DNA of 5,200 nucleotides from an uncultured Chloroflexaceae bacterium (GTDB lineage: Bacteria > Chloroflexota > Chloroflexia > Chloroflexales > Chloroflexaceae), in the NCBI GenBank assembly GCA_937141995.1, contig CAKZQX010000585.1, forward strand, positions 1 through 5,200. The letters run 5' to 3'. A program made the translations under genes and the position numbers. Shown piece after piece: positions 3,427 through 5,200 of this stretch. A model generated the notes under the pieces. That model saw only the letters and a list, made by a program, of their open reading frames with translations, made no database searches and was not told the DNA's origin. Position 1 is the first letter of the stretch, and each line of letters starts with the position of its first letter.

Positions 3427-5200
3427 ATGATGCCACGACGCTGTTTTCCCGTCCTGCTGATCTTTGTTATCCTGCTGGTCGCCTCCAATCTGATTACGGA
3501 ACCGCTGCCTATTCCAACCGCCTACGCCGCCGGACCCGTTGGTGCCCCCTCATTCGGGCTCAACACCCATCTGGCAACCCGTTATCCCGATCCGACCTCG
3601 ATGGATATTCCTGCTGAAATTGTGTCCGACCTGGGTGTGCCCTGGGTGCGAGAAGATTTTCACTGGCACCGCGTGCAACCCGCCCCCGATGTCTGGGACT
3701 GGACCTTCACTGACGCGGCTATGCGCGCCCTGCTGCGGCGAGACATTGAGGTGCTGGGGGTGCTGGGGCCGTCGGTCGGCTGGGCCACCGATAACCCCGA
3801 CGATACGCCGAATGATGTCTCCTACTACGCGCCCGATCCGGATCATTTTGAGGAGTATGTGCGCGCGGTGGTCATACGCTATCGGCGCTACATTCACCAT
3901 TGGGAAATCTGGAACGAGCCGGATAACAGCCTCTTCTGGCAGCCGCAGCCCGATCCACAAGCCTACGCCGAGTTGCTGATGCGGGCCGGCGCGGTTATCA
4001 AAGAAATCGACCCGCAGGCGCAGGTGTTGATCGGTGGGTTTAATCCCTTCGATGTCACTTTTGCCCGCGCGGTTGCTGCCGAGGGTGCCTGGAACAGCTT
4101 TGACATTATCGCCATCCATCCCTATGTCGATCCCTATAGCCCGGAAGACGGCAATATTGCCGCCTCCGCCGGGATGGCGCGCGCCCTGGGCAACCAGTTT
4201 GGGCCCAAGCCGATCTGGGTGACGGAGCTGGGCTGGTCCAGTGGCCCCGGCGACCGCGACCGGGAAGGGCTCACGGACGAAGAACAGCAGGCCAACTACA
4301 TGGTGCGGGCAATGCTGCTGCTCTGGGAGGCGGGCGTCGAGCGTTCCTTCTGGTACATGCTCAAGGATGATAGCCACAATCCCTACGGCCTGATCCGCGC
4401 CGGGCGGGGACGCGCGGACTACCGCCAGAGCCGGCAGAAACCGGCCTACGCTGCGCTGCGCACGCTGAACCGGGAACTGGCCGGTGCCAGCTTTGTCGAA
4501 CGGCAAGACCTCTTCGAGAAGACCACCATCTTTGACTTTGAAGAGTTGGGCGAGTGGCGGCGCGTCAGTCAGCCAAATGGCCGGCTGGAGTTTAGCAGTG
4601 TTGAGACCCATGCCGGGGCCGGCAGCGCACAGATTGTCTACAACTTCAGCACCGACAGCAACGACTATGTGGTGTTTGAGCGGCCCCAGCCGATCCCGCT
4701 GGCCGGTGAGCCCTACGCGCTCGGTGTGTGGGTCTATGGCGACGGCAGCGGGCATGGCGTTCGGGCCTGGCTACGCGATGCCGAGGGGGAAGTGCTCCAA
4801 TTTGCGCTGGGTAGTGTGGGCGCGCCGGAGTGGCACTTTATCTCGACCCCCATTGGCGTTGAAGTTGACCCGGGCAACCGGATCAGCGGCAGCGGCAACG
4901 GGCAGGTGGATTTCCCCGCCAGCCTGGTGGCCCTGGTGCTTGATGATGTGACGGACGAGTCACGCGGGCGCGGTACGGTCTACCTGGATAACCTGACCAC
5001 GGTCAGTGGGCGGGAAGTCTACGACATGCGTCTCCGCCGGGGCGACGCGGCCCTGGATATCCTCTGGTCGCCGCCAACGACCCGCGTGGGCTTCAGTACC
5101 ACGGCGACCAGCGGGCAACTGGTTGAGCGCGACGGCGTGGTCTCCGATATCGGGGCAATCGACGGGCGCTTCTCGCTGACGATTGGCCCCGCGCCGGTCT
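3427..5200 (+). CDS. secreted clan GH-A (GH39/PslG-like) glycoside hydrolase with carbohydrate-binding-like domain, 3' end outside window
   Basis: 591 complete codons are present with no stop before the edge. Residues 1-35 form a signal peptide: Arg-Arg, a hydrophobic core at 8-20 and a probable cut near AYA-AG (33-36), so the enzyme is exported. Residues about 42-345 read as a TIM barrel: SFGLN (42-46), WVREDF (73-78), WEIWNEPD (159-166) with Glu164 as the expected acid/base, IIAIHPY (227-233), WVTELGW (264-270) with Glu267 as the expected nucleophile, and SFWYMLKDD (307-315). The 103-residue gap between the glutamates and the NEP motif fit retaining enzymes of clan GH-A. GH39, including PslG-like endoglycosidases, is closest in feel; GH5 is an alternative. 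Residues about 368-527 look like a jelly-roll carbohydrate-binding domain with VYGDGSGHG near its middle and ending YLDNL. From about 528 a further beta-rich domain begins (LDILWSPP). The likely role is hydrolysis of an extracellular polysaccharide; the substrate is unknown. Confidence 0.85.
   Translation, partial: MMPRRCFPVLLIFVILLVASNLITEPLPIPTAYAAGPVGAPSFGLNTHLATRYPDPTSMDIPAEIVSDLGVPWVREDFHWHRVQPAPDVWDWTFTDAAMRALLRRDIEVLGVLGPSVGWATDNPDDTPNDVSYYAPDPDHFEEYVRAVVIRYRRYIHHWEIWNEPDNSLFWQPQPDPQAYAELLMRAGAVIKEIDPQAQVLIGGFNPFDVTFARAVAAEGAWNSFDIIAIHPYVDPYSPEDGNIAASAGMARALGNQFGPKPIWVTELGWSSGPGDRDREGLTDEEQQANYMVRAMLLLWEAGVERSFWYMLKDDSHNPYGLIRAGRGRADYRQSRQKPAYAALRTLNRELAGASFVERQDLFEKTTIFDFEELGEWRRVSQPNGRLEFSSVETHAGAGSAQIVYNFSTDSNDYVVFERPQPIPLAGEPYALGVWVYGDGSGHGVRAWLRDAEGEVLQFALGSVGAPEWHFISTPIGVEVDPGNRISGSGNGQVDFPASLVALVLDDVTDESRGRGTVYLDNLTTVSGREVYDMRLRRGDAALDILWSPPTTRVGFSTTATSGQLVERDGVVSDIGAIDGRFSLTIGPAPV

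Noticed and set aside
3027..3436. Short frames at 3027-3233 (+) and 3230-3436 (-)
   Set aside because: They cross the 3060-3096 hairpin and G-rich DNA, lack ribosome-binding sites and show no conserved features.
3550..4755. Long open frame of 401 codons on the minus strand
   Set aside because: It is antisense to the glycosidase, whose + frame shows a signal peptide, NEP and TELGW motifs and a proper ribosome-binding site. The minus-strand translation has no family-like motif. Long antisense frames are expected in GC-rich coding DNA.

Overview
The window looks like a bacterial chromosome segment of moderately high GC. My best guess is Chloroflexota, probably Chloroflexales. This rests on overall style only: GC-rich third codon positions, a secreted glycosidase and a TPR protein in sparse gene spacing, and intergenic DNA filled with CCGGCTTCAGCCGG-type palindromes. 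No taxonomic marker gene is present, so the assignment is an inference.

Layout: (1) Bases 1-187 form one large imperfect palindrome whose centre is a perfect 21-bp hairpin. (2) Bases 188-542 are a repeat-bearing, hairpin-rich stretch with two candidate promoters for the next gene. (3) Bases 543-2537 (+) encode a complete 664-residue cytosolic TPR protein with a Lys-rich N-terminus and a non-TPR segment in its middle. (4) Bases 2538-3426 are non-coding and dense in structure: a probable terminator, a 199-bp element with perfect 15-bp terminal inverted repeats, a second foldback unit, five alternating copies of a degenerate ~26-nt motif, and a bipartite hairpin. (5) From 3427 to the right edge runs the 5' part of a secreted multidomain glycoside hydrolase on the + strand. 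It consists of a signal peptide, a clan GH-A (GH39/PslG-like) barrel with both catalytic glutamates, a jelly-roll carbohydrate-binding-like domain and the start of a C-terminal beta domain.

The two genes point the same way but are separated by 889 bp with a probable terminator between them. They are best treated as independent units, one intracellular scaffold and one exported polysaccharide-acting enzyme. Nothing in the sequence ties their functions together.

The most unusual content is the intergenic DNA. At least three foldback (MITE-like) elements occur, two sharing degenerate termini and one nested inside another, and one terminal repeat resembles an extended -10 promoter when read outward. 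I see no CRISPR, tRNA, rRNA, transposase or toxin-antitoxin gene, and no evidence for a new multi-gene system.
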